Shown: positions 1 through 14,700, counted from the first letter of the stretch. The stretch is 64,000 nucleotides of DNA from Blastocystis sp. Blastoise (GCA_039096225.1 JBBPEB010000030.1:124001-188000); one strand, 5' to 3'. Notes: a model not told the origin generated them from the letters alone. Translations and numbers: made by a program.

Positions 1-3000
1 ATCATATTGAGGACGTCCAGCACGACCTAACATCTGTAAGACATCTTGAGGACTTAATTCAACCCATTGACCTTTTTCAGGACTATACATTTGTGTACCT
101 TTTATAATAACAGTATGTGCAGGTAAATTTACACCCCAAGCTAATGTCATAGTACTGACTAAAACAGGAATACGACGAGCAGCAAATAAATCTTCAACTA
201 AAGAACGATCATCTCTAGTAAGACCAGCATGATGGATAGCAAAACCAAATGGTAACAATTCTTGTAATTCTTTATCTTTACAATTCTTAGATTGTTCTTT
301 TAATAATTCTTTTTCACCACTATTTTCAGGTACAAATTGTCCTAAAGTATCTTCATCTAAAGACATATCACGAATAGCACGAGCAGTCTTAGCAGTTTCT
401 TTTCTTGAATGAACAAAAATAATTACTTGATTCTTACCAGCTTCAGCAAGTACTTTTTCATAACAGATTTTATTCATTAATTGAAGAGCTTTAAGTGGTT
501 TCTTTTCAGTAACACCAATATATTGTTGATCTAAACCAACAGGACGATACGAATTATCAAAGAAAAACAATCCCTTTTCAGTAACACGAAGGAAATTAGC
601 AACATCAACATAATTAGGAAGAGTAGCTGATAAACCAACAAGACGAACAAGTTCCTATAGAAAATAAAAAATATATCTAAAAATATCTTTACATAAAAAT
701 AGAAAAATTATATATGTAATAAAATAAGATATATAATAGACTGAAAATATCTATCGAGCAAGAGGACCTTCTGTTCAGGGAAATTGCAAACCAAAGGTGA
801 TACATGCTCGAATTGTTTTTTAAAATAATTAAAATAAAAATATATATATATATAAATAATAATGACAAAAAAAAAAGCAATATAAATAATATATACTTGA
901 GTAGTTTCAATTTGTCTTAATGTACGTGCAACAATAGCTTCAAGAACAGGACCACGATCATCATGTAATAAATGAATTTCATCAATAATAATTAATCGAA
1001 CAAGCTATAATATATAAATAAGCATAAGAAATAATATATAATATACTTGAGTATAAGTTCTTTCACCACTCTTACGAGTAATAATATCCCATTTTTCAGG
1101 TGTTGTAACTATGATTTGAGTTTCACTAATTTCTTCTTTAGTAAGATTAATATCACCAGATAATTCTCGAACAACAATTCCATAATAAGATAAACGTTGA
1201 GTAAAATTATCAACAATTTCCTTAACTAAAGCTTTCATAGGAGCAACGTAAACAATTTTAAATTTATCCTTATCAACAGAACCATCTTCACGAAGATGTA
1301 AACCAATTTCATGCATAATTGTTAATACAGCAACATTAGTTTTACCAGCACCTGTAGGAGCACATAGTAAAATATTTTCCTATATATAATAATATAGTAT
1401 TAAATAATATAGATTCATTTATATAATAATATCTAAATAATAAAAAATATTAAAAAAAAAAATGCATACAGATGATAAAAGGGCAGTTTCATAAATTTTG
1501 CTTTGGACAGGATTTAAACGATCCATACCTTTGAAAGCAGGTTGAGCCCAATCGGGAAGAGACTTAATCTTGACAAGAGTATCTTCTGCGAATTGTTTTC
1601 TTTCAATTGCAGGAACATGTACTTCTTCATATCCTTTCTTTTCAGCTTTCCATGACTTTTCAGGTAGCTTAAAGCTTATGTTACTCATATAATGTCCTCC
1701 CTACAAATAAGAACATCATTAATAGAGTTAATAATTATTTTTTCATTGATGAAAAAAAGAAAAATGATAGTAATTAAGTTAAACATAGTATTGCTTTGTA
1801 ACATAAGTTACTCTATACAATCTACGTCAACAACTACTATCGATTTCACTAATTTCATTTCCATCATTATAAAAATAAAGTATTTTGTTAAAATAAAAAT
1901 GAATAAAAAAGAAAAGAGAGAAATTGTTAAAAATATTAACCATTCATTTTGACAAAGGTTTCTCATCATTTTATCCAATCAATCAAATGCAATGAAGAAT
2001 AAAAATCATTTCTGATTATATGGATAATTATGGTGATAAATGCCAGTTTTACATGAATATCGGTTTAAAAAAAAAATGAAATTCAAAAGTCAAATAAAAA
2101 GGATAATAATTAACTTAAAAAAGCATATATATACTATAATCTTACGTTAAAAACTTACAAATATACATATATATGAATAAATATATACTTGAGTAAATTC
2201 TAATTGTTGAAGATTTAACAAATGTTGAGGTTTAGGGACAGAGTTATCAGATGCATTAGCATGGAATGATCCTTCTTCAGTTTCTAGGTCATTTCCTTGT
2301 GATTTTGATGTAGAAACTTCCATTTTTGTAAGTTTCTTAGCTTCCATCTTTGTTTTCTTATCGAATTCTGTTTTTCTATCTTCAGCCCAATCACTGACAT
2401 TAATTGTCTTATTTAATTGAGATAAAATTTCAGGTCCTATATAAATATTATATAATCATCAGACTTAAATAGAATATTTTAATATATATAACATATTTAA
2501 TTGAAAATACCTTGATGAGCAGTATCTTTTTTCATTTCTTCTTCAAGAGATTTCTTAACCTCTTCAGAAGTAGCTTGTCTGTATCGAATAACATAAGAAA
2601 GCACAGATCTATTTTGAGATAACTGTTTAATAAAATCGAAATTCTCAAGACCTAAGATTTCTATTAATTCTTCTTCACATTTTGCCTATATTCAACGTAA
2701 AATATAAAAATTATTTAAAAAAAATGTATAATAAAAAATAATAATAAAATAATAAAAAAATAAGATTAAATCATAAAAAAAAAATAATATTAAATAATGA
2801 AAAAATAAGATTAAATAATAAAAAAAAATAATATTAAATAATAAAAAAATAATATTAAATAATATTAAATAATAACATAAAATAATAATAAAATAATAAT
2901 AAAATAATAACATATACATCATCTTCAATTTGAAGAGCTTGTAAAGTTTGTTCAGATAAACTTTGAGCAATATTAGGATCTTCTGTAAATTTACCGATTT

Positions 3001-4370
3001 CACGTTGTAACCAGAAACTATCGATAGTTTTAATATCAACAGTAGATGTTTCCTCCTATATATAATAGCATATATCAATATAAATAAAACAGAATAATTA
3101 AAATAATTTGTTTTCAAATGAATAGTATATAGATACGTCATTCTTATCTTCTGCATTATGAACAGTTTCAACAACAGCATTATCTTCTCCTTCACTCTCA
3201 CTCTCTTCACTATCTGTAACAATCTCATCAGGCTGATCCTCCTCATTATTATCTTCTTCATCATCAGCATTTATTGTATATATATGATCACCTTCACCAT
3301 TATCCTATAGATTATAGAACTAGTCAATAAAATGTCTATAAGCTATTTTGGTGGTATATATAGATATAGAGCATCAACAAGATAGCAATAATATAAAAAT
3401 AATATATAAACAATATAAAAATAATATAAAAATAATATAAAATATAAAAATAATGTAAAAATAAAAATAATAAAAATAATTATAAAATAAAAGCATACCT
3501 CAGTATTATTACTATTACTTTGATCATAATCATTGATACTAGATATCATAGAGAATAATTTATTAGCTTCAGATTCATCCATTTTCCCTAATATCTCTTC
3601 ACTTTCACTCTTCTTAGAAGAAGAATTCTCAGGGTTTTTTACAATTTGAATCAATTGATCCGCTACATCACGAAGAACATCCTATATATATATATATTAA
3701 TAATTATTATTATAATCAAATAAAACAAATTATAATAGTTGATATTCATCATCATAATTTATTACATATATATATACTTGTGAATAATCACCAACTTTCT
3801 TAATAATAAAATCTAATAAACGTTCATAAATCAAACGAGTTTCAGGAGTTTTAGGTTTGTAAACATTTATATCAATATAACTTGCTTCTGCAAGAATATC
3901 TGCATCTTTATCCATCTCATTTCTTCTTCTCTTAGATGAATGAAGCTCATCTTCTACTTCTACTGCTTGTATAGCACGTCTATATATTTTACATATTTAA
4001 AATAATGATATCAATAAAAATATATGTATAATAAATATAACAATAATAATAATAATTCTATATAATATCATATATAACATATGAACAATAAAATTCAACT
4101 TCAAAACAATAGAAACACAACATACTTCTTCTCTAATTTTTCTTTTCTTTCCAAATAATCATGAGAGTCAACAACAGCTCTATCACCCATACGACCTGTG
4201 ATTCTTCCATAGATAGATTCAGCTTCACCAGAAGGTTCATCTCTCTTAGATTTATCACGTTCAGGTTCAATGACCAAAGCAGCATTCTAAAGAAAATATA
4301 TTCATATATTCAAAAAAGAACTTACGGTCACATAAGCAAATTGTGCTTCACGGACAGATTTCTCAGCCAT
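1..4370 (-). CDS. BRR2: U5 snRNP RNA helicase Brr2 (N-terminal 882 residues; C-terminus outside window)
   Basis: Brr2 is the Ski2-like ATPase of the U5 snRNP that unwinds U4/U6 during spliceosome activation. The start [10 protein letters not shown] lies at 4370-4341. Twelve exons join in frame: 4370-4326, 4287-4126, 3979-3778, 3681-3499, 3304-3137, 3055-2918, 2685-2511, 2436-2189, 1700-1470, 1379-1047, 1004-897 and 654-1. Visible landmarks are the conserved N-terminal [14 protein letters not shown] block, the [10 protein letters not shown] motif, Walker [10 protein letters not shown], the DEIH box, SATLPNY (motif III) and the motif VI region [12 protein letters not shown], so the first RecA cassette is complete. 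An acidic low-complexity insert sits in the fifth exon. All introns have GT-AG ends. Two are unusually long: 2188-1701 and 896-655. The reading frame is still open at the window edge, so the second helicase cassette must lie further left. Confidence 0.97.
655..896 (-). other. BRR2 intron 11 with an embedded stem-loop (candidate intronic RNA)
   Basis: This 242-base intron is almost pure A/T except for a GC-richer block at about 753-811. There TCGAGCA (754-760) is a perfect inverted match to TGCTCGA (805-811), and inside it ACCTT (766-770) pairs with AAGGT (794-798). It resembles a small structured RNA embedded in an intron. It fits no class I can name, and no box C/D or H/ACA signature is convincing. 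Confidence 0.35.
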
Positions 4371-4913
4371 TTATCTTTATTATTCCTATATGACTAAATT
4401 GATGTTTATGTATGTATAACTGTTTTATTTATGTTATCCTAAAGATGTAAAATTATATTCCCTAAATATTATAAGCAAACTTACAACAATAAAGCAGCTA
4501 GCGTAACAAAAACTTTTAATTAAATGACTCTCTTTTTCCTTTGAAGGCGTCTTGATTCGGCTTTTTTTGTTTTCTGGCAGGTAGTGTTTAAGAATAAACT
4601 TTTTTAAAAGAATCGTGAATATTTAGAAATTGCTATTCATTATTTCAATAATTCCATGAAACGAATTATGTTTTAAATAGACATTTTGAAAGAATAATAA
4701 TCACGATTCTATACACTTGAACACTGTCAAAATATACTTTTAGTAATGAAAGCTTCTGTTAGAGATATTCTTGAGAATCTTGTCATATCTGAGTCAATTA
4801 TTATATTTCCCCAATCACAAAAGAACAAAGAATACTTTTCTAAATATAACATTATTGGCTGTTTTCTAAGTAAATTGTCATTAATACTTTTTAATTCATT
4901 TCTTAACGTGAAA
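4371..4913. promoter_or_regulatory. Divergent BRR2/NOMO intergenic region
   Basis: The 543 bases between two divergent start codons presumably hold both promoters. No specific element is recognised. An upstream in-frame ATG at 4746 would extend NOMO by 56 residues, but it would bury the signal peptide. Confidence 0.4.
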
Positions 4914-7900
4914 ATGAGTTGGCTTAAAACAACACTTTGTTTTATTTTATTTTCGGCTATTATCGCTCAAAGTAGCGACAATTTTATGGGTTGTCAAGGA
5001 CTCATCAAACCTTCTGAGGAATTATTAAAATTATACAAAGAAAAAACTGATTTCTCTTCTATTTCTGTGAAATTAACTGATTCTGATAATTATGTTTCTG
5101 AAGAAGAAACAAGTTCTCCTCAAGGTCTTTTTGTCATTCCCATATATAATGCTGGAGCTTATAAGATTTCTCTTGATGGTATTAAGGGATGGTCTGTTGA
5201 ACCTAAGGATTTTTCTGTATAGTTTTATATATAACTATCATGATTTTTTCTCACTAACTAATTATAGTTTATTTCGTATTTTGAATATAAAATGATTTTT
5301 TCAACTCTAATAAATCTTTATACGTTATCTATATATATACTATTATGATATATATTGAATAGGTTTCAATGAATGCTGATGGTAGTATTGAGGGTTGTGA
5401 CGATCTATTAATATTTACTGTAACTGGTTTCACATTATCTGGACAAGTAGTTGATTTTGCTGGTGTTACTGGTGTTCCTGATGTTTCTATTACTATTTCT
5501 AAGTCTCCTAAAGAAGAACCTATCCATCTTACAACTAACATTAATGGTGAATTCAGTGTATCTTCTCTTGTTAGTGGTACTTATAAAGTTACTGCTTCTC
5601 ATCCTACTTGGAGTATTGCTGAACCCTCTACTAAAACTATTGAAGTATGAACATATTTTGTATTATTATTTATTAATCATTATTCTATTTATTATCTATT
5701 ACTATATATTATATATTCTATTTATTATCTATTACTATATATTATATATTCTATTTATATATATAATGTTATTGATATCTTCTTTTTAATAGAATTATAT
5801 TGTTGTATTTACTATGGATCATGTCTATATAGATTGGCTTTAATAATGCCTCTATGAGTGAACCCTTCCATGTATCTGGTTTCAGTATATCCGGATCTCT
5901 TAAGGGTATCAATGTCGAAAGCACTTTTAAAGATATCATTGTTCACTTACAAAAAGTAGATCACTCTAGTATGTATTCATATTATTCTCTTTTTTTTTAT
6001 TTATTTTATTATCATTGAATAGATTTATTATTATTGAATATATTTATTATTGTTGAATGTTTTTATTATTAATTGAATATATTTATTATTATTGAATGTT
6101 TTTATTATTAATTGAATATATTTATTATCATTGAATATATTTATTATCATTGAATATATTTATTATTATTGAATTTCTGTATTATTATTGAATTTCTGTA
6201 TTATTATTTGTATCTATAGAGGTTCATTGTGAAGGTGCTAATGTCTCTAGTAATGAAGATCAAACTCAATGTACTTATACATTTATTGATACCCCTGATT
6301 TCCTCTTTAAAAATGTTCAACCTGGTGATTATGCTGTCGTATGTGAAAACTAATTATTATTTTTATTATTAATTTCTTGGATTATCTACTTTATCATTCA
6401 TTTCATTATCTTCTTTTAATTCCTTATATAAAGAGTGCTTATATATATATTATTTGTTGTTTATATGTATATATGTATTTATGTCTATCTCTTCCTAGAA
6501 CTATCAGTTATTAAATGGATCTTCTTGGTCATTTACTCCTGGTTATTATGCCTTTACTATAGAGAATGATGGTCTCTCTCTTGGTGGTTTCCATTATAAT
6601 GGATATACTAAGAAGGGAAAGGTAGTAGATGAAACAGGGCATGGAGTAGAAGGAGTTAAGATTGTTCTTAATGATGGACAACATTATTTTACAGATCCTG
6701 ATGGTTATTATATTATTCAAGAACTTAAAGATATGAAATATGCTATTCGTGTATTTATATATTTATTATTATTCTCTGTAATCTTTAGATTTTTTGATTT
6801 TTTGATTTTTTTTTTTTTCTTAAATTTTGATTTTTTATTTTAATACAATTATAAGATTTTTAAAAAATTATAATATATTTTAATAAGTCTAATATATTTT
6901 TGTATGATTTCTTATACGTCTCTGTAGGCTGAAAAGAAACACATTCGTTTCTCTCCTTTAGATGTCGATATGACAATGGCTCTCTCTCTTCCTGATATCT
7001 CTATCGTCTCCTATCATGTCTGTGGATCTATATTAATGGATAAAATACCCAACTATATTAAAACTGTAGATACTTTTAATGTTCTTATTTCTGATAATAA
7101 AAATATTAAAAAGCAAGTAAAGACTAACGAAGAATACTATTATTGTTTTAATATGGAACCAGGTGAGTATACTATATCTGTTGATGATAAAGATATGGAT
7201 ATTAAATTTAGTAATGCTAAAGTTACTGTAGAAAAACAAGGATATATTGTTGATGCTCATCTTTCTCCTATCTTTAGAACTATTAAAGGAAGAATTCAAG
7301 TATGTTTATATATATAATAGACTATTCATATTATGTTGAGAGTATCTATATATATATTCTATACATATTTATATATATAGGCTAATTCTGAAGATTTAAC
7401 TATTAATCTTGTCTCTACTACTTCTGCTTCTACTAGTTATTCTATAGCTCCTACTGAAGGAAGTTTCCTATTCAAAAACATACTTCCTTCTATTTATACT
7501 TTATCAGTTAAGAGTAATCAAGTATATTCATTATTATATTATTATGTTTATTATTTATTATGTTTATTATATATTATATTTATTATAATAATAGAATGGT
7601 TGTTGGGGTAATACTCAAGAAGGAGAACTTACTAATGATAATGTTTATACTACTACCGTTGATGTATATTTTTATTATTATTATTATTATTATTATATTT
7701 ATATCCATTTTTTTCAAATACATATATATCTCCTCTAGGTAACTGAAAAGGATGTAGTCGATATTGTTGTTCCTAACAGTTTATTTGTATTTACTATGAA
7801 TACTCCTCTTCCTGTTACTATGAATATTGAATCTCCCAGTTTTACCAAGTCTTATGTAGTTGTTAAGGGAATGACTTCTATCTGTTTATTATCGGATAAT

Positions 7901-8746
7901 ATTTATACTATGAGTTATTCAGGTTGTGTAGAAAGTGATCATAAGAAATATACAGTCAATCCTCAACATGCTTCTATTGATATCAAGGATGATATTTATA
8001 CTCATAAAGTTCATGGAGATATCATGTTCACTTCCAGTCTTATTCCTAAAGAAGTATATATATATATATTATAATATATTCTTATATATATACTTATAAT
8101 ATATTCGTATTATATATATTCTGTATAGGTATTATTAGTAGTCAGTAAAGATAATGAGATTTACAAGACTTTTACTCTCTCTCATAAGGATGCTTCCGTT
8201 CTTAATTACTCTATTGTATGTACTTTATATTCTATAATATACTTGGAATCTTCTTCTTTATTTGTTATATTCCTATCTATATAATATACATATAGTATCT
8301 TCCTATTGGATCTTATTCCCTTTCTGTTTCTTCTCCAGGTACCACTCTTCTCTACACTCCTCTTTCTATTCCTGTTGTTATTAAACAAGACACATGTGAT
8401 GCTAAAGTATATTATTATGTTTATTATGTTATTATTATTATTATTATTATCATATTTATATTCATATTTATATTTATTATATTTATTATGTTTATTATGT
8501 TTATTATGTTTATTATGTTTATTATATAGTTAACTACAGTTGAAGGTGAAGAAGGTCATGTTGTTCGTGGTAAGATTGTTCCTCCACTTTCTGATGTTCA
8601 TATATATATGCGTCAACTTATTGATGGAGACCTTGCTGATACTATATATAGAGAAGCTATCACCGATCTCGAAGGAAACTATATCTTTGAACCTATTTAT
8701 AAACAAATTCAATATGTATATATTATTATTATTAACCATATTATTA

Positions 8747-8808
<62 letters not shown>

Positions 8809-9807
8809 CTTATTATTATTATACTTATTATAGGAATTAGAAGCTGTTCGTGAAGGTCATCACTTTAAGCGTTCTCAAGATGGTTATGTATTTACTCATA
8901 AGAAATTATCTTCTGTTTCTTTATCTATTCTTGATCAATTTAATAATCCAGTAGAAGGAGTATTATTATCTCTTTCTGGAGAAGGATATATGCAACGTGA
9001 ACAAAGTAGAATTGATGGTACTCAAGTATTTGGTGAATTATTCCCTTCTACTTATACACTTCTTATGAAAGATAAAGAGTATATATATATAATGATACTT
9101 TTCATTTTTTATATTTTGATGTGTTTTATTATTTATCTATATATTGACTATAATATATATGTATTATTACTTATTATTATAATATTGACAATATTATTTT
9201 TATATCTATAGACATAAGTTCTCTCCTTCCTATATGACTATAGAATTAGGAGAAGGTGTAGCTAAGACTATTAAGATTACTTCTGAAAAGGTTGGATATA
9301 GTATTTATGGACAAATCAAATCATTAAGTGGACTTCCTCTTCCTTTATTCTCTGTTGAAGCTAGATCTACTTCTGGTCATAAAGAAATGGGTACTAGTGA
9401 TTCTAATGGTATTTACCGTATTCGTGGTCTTAAAGAAGGTCAATCCTATACTATTGTAGTCAAGGATAATGAAACTAATGATATTGATCATTTTATTCCT
9501 AATGAATATACTGTTACTGTCAATAAAGAAGATATTCATAATCAAAACTTTGTAGCTGTCTATAAAACTAAGACTACTTCTTTAGAAGGTAGTATTTCAG
9601 GTCTTCCTTTTGATCATGAACCTCTTACTGTAAATGTATGTGCTGGTAAGAATTGTCAAACTAAATCCATTACTGAATCAAATCATTTTGAAATGAATTA
9701 TAATGAAGTATCTCCTGTTCATGTTAGTATTACTCCTAATAAGAATAATAATTTCGATTATGTCTGTGAAGAAAAAGACGTTGATATTAAACAAGGACAA
9801 CTGTATG

Positions 9808-9892
<85 letters not shown>

Positions 9893-10055
9893 TTTCTCTA
9901 GTAATACGGTTGATGTTGTTTGTTCTATGAATCCTACTTTAGATGTGAATACTCAACATATTAATGGAGGATCCTTATATTTATTAGCTCTTATTTGTAT
10001 TATCCTCTTTGTATATCTTCAATTTGATACAATCAAAATTATATTTAAACTCTAA
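4914..10055 (+). CDS. NOMO: NOMO: ER translocon-associated BOS complex subunit
   Basis: NOMO is an ER-lumenal chain of Ig-like/prealbumin-type sandwiches. With TMEM147 and nicalin it forms the BOS complex at the multipass translocon. I chose the ATG at 4914 because it gives a clean signal peptide (MSWLKTTLCFILFSAIIAQS) directly followed by the family's opening GCQG...KPS motif. Fifteen exons give about 1120 residues (animal NOMO is roughly 1220): 4914-5216, 5363-5644, 5833-5968, 6220-6338, 6499-6750, 6928-7299, 7381-7521, 7595-7663, 7739-8053, 8129-8215, 8296-8406, 8530-8715, 8834-9078, 9212-9802 and 9902-10055. Family landmarks include VTGFTLSGQV, ASHPTWSI, repeated carboxypeptidase-regulatory-like folds, EHKFSPSY and a C-terminal membrane segment (LYLLALICIILFVYL). 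All introns are GT-AG, and several carry TTA microsatellites. Confidence 0.95.
6005..6200 (+). repeat. Imperfect minisatellite in NOMO intron 3
   Basis: Several imperfect copies of a TTTATTATTATTGAATATAT-like unit fill most of the intron between exons 3 and 4. Confidence 0.7.
8735..8832 (+). repeat. (TTA)n microsatellite in a NOMO intron
   Basis: An almost uninterrupted TTA run, with a few substitutions, in the intron between exons 12 and 13. Confidence 0.9.
9811..9890 (+). repeat. (TTA)n microsatellite in the last NOMO intron
   Basis: About 26 uninterrupted TTA units fill most of the intron that precedes the membrane-anchor exon. Confidence 0.95.
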
Positions 10056-11764
10056 AAACTTATAAGAGTCATATAAACTATGTATTTCTTATACATAAGA
10101 TATATTTTTATTTATAAGTATCATTTTTATTTAAGTCTCATTTTATTTTTTGGGGTTATACTTTTATCATTTTTTTTAATAATCATGTTATTGAATCAAC
10201 AGTATATACTATTAGAAATTATAGTTTTGTTTTTAAAAATTTTAAAAATTTATCTAAAGAACCTTACAAAAATATACAAACTTGTTTAAACTATATATTT
10301 TTTCATTTCACATTCTAATAGAGATAAAAAATAATTGTAAAAATTTCTTTTTTGTTGATAATCTTTTATAGACACATATTTCATAGCATCAATTTATATT
10401 AACACACTGATAATTGCAAATTGGAATCATTTTTGTTGATCAAAATATTATATTTATTTATGTATATAAACTACATTTGAATACCACACTGTAATGATGT
10501 CATCAACGTTTCATGAAAAAACAAGAATAATCGTTTCATTCATTCAGAATAGACATTACAATGTATATTCGTTGTTTGATTATGTCTTGAACTATTTTAT
10601 CATCATAAGTCTCTTATAAGACAACAGACTTCTATAACATAATTGATGTCAAAAAAATGTTATATAATCCATATCAACTGAAACACATATTTATAACACA
10701 CTACATGATTACGAAAAGAAGAGAAAACATCCCTTATTTAAAAAATCTTCATTACAATCAAAAGCATATTTGAAGGGCGACACTAATGAAAACAATTGGC
10801 CATTTCGTTGTGTATCATAGTTGCATGTATTTTACAGTGAATATTAATCTTATTTGACTAAAAAATGGCAGAATTTTGTCTAATGGACACTTCTTTAAAA
10901 ATGAGTTGAGTTAATTTCATGTATATAGTATTGTCGCTAAAATAAGTGTTTAATTCCTAGCGAAAAGAGGTTTTTTTTTACATATGTGTTGTGAAAAATA
11001 ATGCAAAACATCCCATAATATTTCCTATCAATAATAGAATGTATGCTACATATGAAACGTCTTGAAAATATTTTAAATACAAAAAGCACAGTAACTAAAA
11101 TGAAACGTCAATGATTTTCGATAAATACTGATAAGGAAATCAAGCCCTTATTCATATTTTCATAAATCTTGAAATTTGAATAATGAGATAAAGCTTTTGA
11201 CTCCACAGAAAAACGGATGGTTTCTGGATGAAAAGTGTTTCGATCTTTTCTGACAAAAAAGTAAAACCTACCTACTTTTGGATCTCCAACAACGTATTCT
11301 CATGATGTTCTAGAATACTGTGTTTTATTTGGGATTATTGATAAAAAATGACTGTCAATTAGAGAATCATAAAATGAAAAAAACTTGTGTTTTCCCAGAG
11401 TTTTCGTATGCATAAAGAATTTTTGTGGTTATTCATTTGAGTATGTATGCTTTTCTTTCTGAATATGCCCTCTATTATTATGGTCATCAAAAAAAGGCGA
11501 AATACAATAAAAATTTTGCCATTTAATTTCAACGGCCATCATCGGGGACTACCGAGAGAAAAAAAGTGCGTCATCACTACGATCTTTTGGTTCCCGTTCT
11601 TGCGGCGGTTAAATGCTGATTTTCGCATGAAATCTGTCTCAATGATGGTTCTCTTTAATCTGGAATATGATTGGCTCTCGTTATCCATTATTCTAAAGAC
11701 AAAATCTATGCGGTTCTTTGTGGTCATCAACTCTGCATATTTTATTTATTATAGATAATAGACG
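10056..11764. other. Intergenic region, no gene recognised
   Basis: This 1.7 kb stretch has AT-rich spacer near NOMO and somewhat more balanced sequence from about 10,700 onward. The only long open frame (11447-11758) resembles no protein I know and ends just before the next start codon. The segment probably contains the promoter of the surface-protein gene. Confidence 0.5.
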
Positions 11765-14700
11765 ATGAAATCATTCATTGTTTGCTTATTTATTGCTTTA
11801 GGTATTTATGATAGTTTGATCCTATATAACTGTTTTTATAGCTGTTGCTCAAACATGTACATCTCCCAAGATGACCGTAAACCTTAGAAGAACTTACAAG
11901 GGTTCTGCTACTCAAGAAGGTGTTCAGATTTGGCAAGGTAATTACCAAACTGGTACCTTAATTGGTGAATGGGATGGTAATGGAAAGGATGGTACTGTTC
12001 AAACTTATACTCTTTGCTTATCTTCTACTTTACATACTCTTGTTGCTACTGATGGGTATATATTTTTATTTATACAATTGTTTAATAATGTTTTTTTATT
12101 ATTTATATTAAATTCAATAACTATTTTTGTTATAGTGCTAAGAATGGTTGGACTGATGGTTCTATTTTTGAACTTGTTACTAGATCTGGTGTTATTATTC
12201 TTAAGGGTACACTTGATAACTATCAACAAAAATTATTCACTTTCTATCGTAAGTTTTTATTTAAAACAAATCTTATTTTTATTCACTAAATAATCTTCTC
12301 TTTCTTTAGCTGCTTTTACTATAAAATCTACTGATTCTTGGAAATATTCTGCTGTCGCTCAAAGTGGTAATCAATGGGCTGCTTCTGGTTTTGCTGATTC
12401 TACTTGGACTTCTTACGCTCCTGGTGCTTTCCCTGAAGTTTCTTCTATTACTAGATATTTCCGTACTACTGCTACTGTTCCTTCTAATAAGAATAGTTTT
12501 GCTCTTGTAGATTGTGGTGTTTTAAGTAAGGATGGTGTTGCTATTTATATTAATGGTCAAGAAGTATATCGTCGTAATATTCCTACTGGTGCTTCTGGTA
12601 GTACTCCTGCTACTACTGTTGATGCTGTATCTGCTTACAGACGTGTCACTTTCCCAGTTACTTCTTCTTTCCTTTCTGGTTCTACTGTTACTATGGCTGT
12701 TGAAGTTCATGGTGCTTCTGCTACTCCTGTTGCTGAAGATTTTAAGGGTATTTTAGTCTTTGTTTATGGTCCTTCTGTTTCTCGTAATATGGATTTCACT
12801 GTTAATGCTGAAAGACCTGCTGATTATTCTGGTGAACCTGTTGGTAATGCTTTTGATGGTGATATTCAAACTAAATGGTATATTAACCCTCTTCCTATTT
12901 GGGGTGAAATAAGATTCAATAATGGTAGAAGAGAATGGATTAATAGATATTCTATTACTCCTGCTAACTATAATGTTGCTCGTAGACCTACTTCTTGGAA
13001 AATCTTTGGTTCTAATGATGGTACTAATTATGATCTTCTTGATGCTAGATCTCATTTTGATTGGGAAGGTACAAGACTTGAAACTATGTTTGAAATGAAT
13101 ACAAATCAAAAATCATATGAAATTTATAGAATTCAAGCTTTAACTTCTGGTGGTACTGATAGTGAAATTGCTGAAATTCAATTCTATGCTACTACTAATG
13201 CTTATGTTACTCCTTCTCTTTCTTATGGTACTACTACCGTAAGTCTTATTGCTAATATGGATAGTAAACAATTAACTCCTACTCAAAATGGTTTCCAAAA
13301 CTTTGCTATTAGTCCTGCTCTTCCTGCTGATGTTGGTGCTACTTTTGATCCTGTTACTGGTGCTATTACTCTTATTCCTACTGCTGTTATTACTGCTGCT
13401 CAATATCAAATTACTGCTTCTCATGCTGTTACTGGACAAAGCTATACTACTTCCGTTATGATTAGTGCCACTCTTTGTCTTTCTCCTAATATTCGTTTCG
13501 ATTTATTCCAACAAGTTGGTAAAGCTGGTACTACTGCTGGTGATGCTGAAACTGTTTCTGTCTTAAATTCTGCTGGTACTCAAATTTTCACTTCCTCTGT
13601 TAGACCTACTGATTATACTGATTATAACCAAAAAACCTATAAATTCTGTCAAACTCCTGGTATTTATACTTTTAAATTAACTGCTGCTACTTCTGCTGGT
13701 TTCTCTACTGCTTCTTATGTTTCTGTTGATATTTACAGAGTTGATGGTGTTAAATTAGTTGCTTCTAGAAGAAATCTTCTTAATAAGAGTACTGATTCTT
13801 TCAAGATGGATATTTCTTTCAATTTACCTACATCTAAGAAAATTTTAACTGGTGTTACTTCTATTCCTGCTGGTTGGAATACTCTTTCTTTTGCTGATTC
13901 TACTTGGGCTACTTATGTTAGTGAACCTACTATGACTTCTACTACTAAACTTGTTTTATACAGAAATACTTTCACTGTTACTCCTGCTGCTGATATTCAA
14001 GGTTGGGAATTCAACTTTAAGAGCAATGCTGGTACTGTTTTATATTTAGATGGTGTTGAAATTCTTAGATTTTATGTTCCTACTACTGGTGAAATAACTA
14101 CTGCTACTGCTGCTACTGGTGGTTATGCTAATTATGATTGGAGAACTATTACTGGTACTATGTCTAAGTTAACTGCTGGATCTCATGTATTTGCTATAGC
14201 TGCTATTGCTTATACTACTTCTTTTGCTACTGATCCTATTAATTTCGATTGTTTCATCCGTTTCTTAGCTGATTCTAATACTAACTCTAGAACTTGGAAT
14301 ATGGGTAGTAATCAATCTTCTGTTGTTTGGGATGATTCTAAAGCTGATAAATTATTTGATTCTAATTATAATACTCGTTTTGCTACTTGGTTTAGAGCTT
14401 CTAATCCTGCTCCTCAATGGGGTGCTGGTAATTTAAAAGGATGGTCTTTTGAAACTTTCAATAAATATTGTCTTGTTAGTAATTTTGATGCTCCTCAACA
14501 TGATCCTAAGAAAATTACTCTTTCTGCTTCTTCTGTTGGTTGGGATGAAACTACTTTTGAAGTTATTGATACTCAAGAAAATATTGTTTTCGATGGAAGA
14601 TCTCAACGTATTTGTTTCTATATGCCTACTGTTACTAAAGCTTATAATATATTTAAGATTTCTACTCTTGAAACTAATGTTGCTCCTCCTGATAATGATA

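Noticed and set aside
1701-2188. Box C/D snoRNA in the long BRR2 intron
   Set aside because: ATGATGA is present on the coding strand, but no CTGA D box lies at a sensible distance and no closing stem was found.
4746-4913. N-terminal extension of NOMO from the ATG at 4746
   Set aside because: It would place 56 residues before a classical signal peptide; the family begins with the signal peptide.
11447-11758. 103-residue ORF upstream of the surface-protein gene
   Set aside because: It has no similarity I recognise and ends directly before the next start codon, so it looks like chance openness in a promoter region.
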